Assembly: GCA_964450115.1 (NCBI GenBank)
Contig: CAYVCD010000077.1
Span: 1 to 6,505, forward strand
Origin: 2-01-FULL-45-10 sp964450115
GTDB lineage: Bacteria; Omnitrophota; Gorgyraeia; 2-01-FULL-45-10
Direction of reading: 5' to 3'
DNA length: 6,505 nt
A model generated the notes under the pieces. It was given only the letters and a program-made list of their open reading frames with translations. It was not told the DNA's origin and made no database searches. A program made the position numbers and the translations under genes. How positions within the stretch are numbered: position 1 is the stretch's first letter; every line of letters begins with the position of its first letter. Below, piece by piece: positions 6,451-6,505 of the stretch.

Positions 6451-6477
6451 TCACCTGCGACGCCGGGCATGTTTTTT
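6451..6477. repeat. Direct repeat, copy 2 (just after the last operon gene)
   Basis: This copy begins immediately after the ligase stop codon at 6448-6450. Its core at 6457-6474 is identical over 18 bases to 670-687, with 24 of 27 positions matching over the full length. It runs into six Ts at 6472-6477. A weak four-pair stem (CCTG 6454-6457 with CGGG 6464-6467, one wobble) precedes the Ts, too poor to call a terminator alone. The remaining bases to 6505 contain no gene start that I can support. Confidence 0.7.
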
Positions 6478-6505
6478 AAATTTGTCTTGATTTCCGACGT
6501 TAGTA

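Noticed and set aside
6454..6477. Intrinsic terminator after the operon
   Set aside because: There are six Ts, but the only stem is four pairs with a wobble and is separated from the Ts; a similar sequence also occurs upstream of the promoter at 664-690.

Overview
The window holds one compact six-gene operon on the + strand (about 741-6450). It is preceded by the 3' end of an unrecognised gene (1-582) and a 158-base intergenic region, and followed by 55 non-coding bases. Base composition is moderate in GC, isoleucine is very often encoded by ATA, and genes overlap by 1, 4 or about 30 bases. The 3' part of the 583-740 gap reads like a dispersed genomic repeat. Together these suggest a streamlined, probably uncultured bacterium, possibly of the Omnitrophota type. 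That assignment is an impression and not something the sequence proves.

Operon order: an MBOAT-family membrane O-acyltransferase (DltB/AlgI type); a membrane-anchored SGNH-type protein (position of DltD/AlgX partners); a signal-peptide plus TPM-domain protein with a C-terminal membrane anchor; a PP-loop ATPase resembling N-acetyl sugar amidotransferases; an 80-residue acyl/peptidyl carrier protein; and an ANL-superfamily adenylate-forming ligase. Four of these match the four parts of a Dlt system (ligase A, MBOAT B, carrier C, SGNH partner D) in the rearranged order B-D-TPM-PPloop-C-A. The inferred job is to activate a small carboxylic or amino acid as an adenylate, load it on the carrier, pass it across the membrane through the MBOAT channel, and use the SGNH protein to place it on an extracytoplasmic glycan or polymer. 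The PP-loop enzyme and the TPM protein are not part of classical Dlt systems. The PP-loop protein carries a CxxC...C pattern in addition to its N-terminal zinc-ribbon cysteines, which raises the possibility that the cargo is amidated or thiolated.

Regulation: a good sigma-70-type promoter (TGGACA, 18 bases, TATAAT with an extended -10 TG) lies so close to the MBOAT ATG that the transcript should be leaderless or nearly so. A 27-base near-identical direct repeat (18 bases exact in the core) brackets the operon, one copy just upstream of this promoter and one just after the last stop codon. Its function is unknown. I saw no tRNA, rRNA, CRISPR array, transposase or convincing intrinsic terminator.
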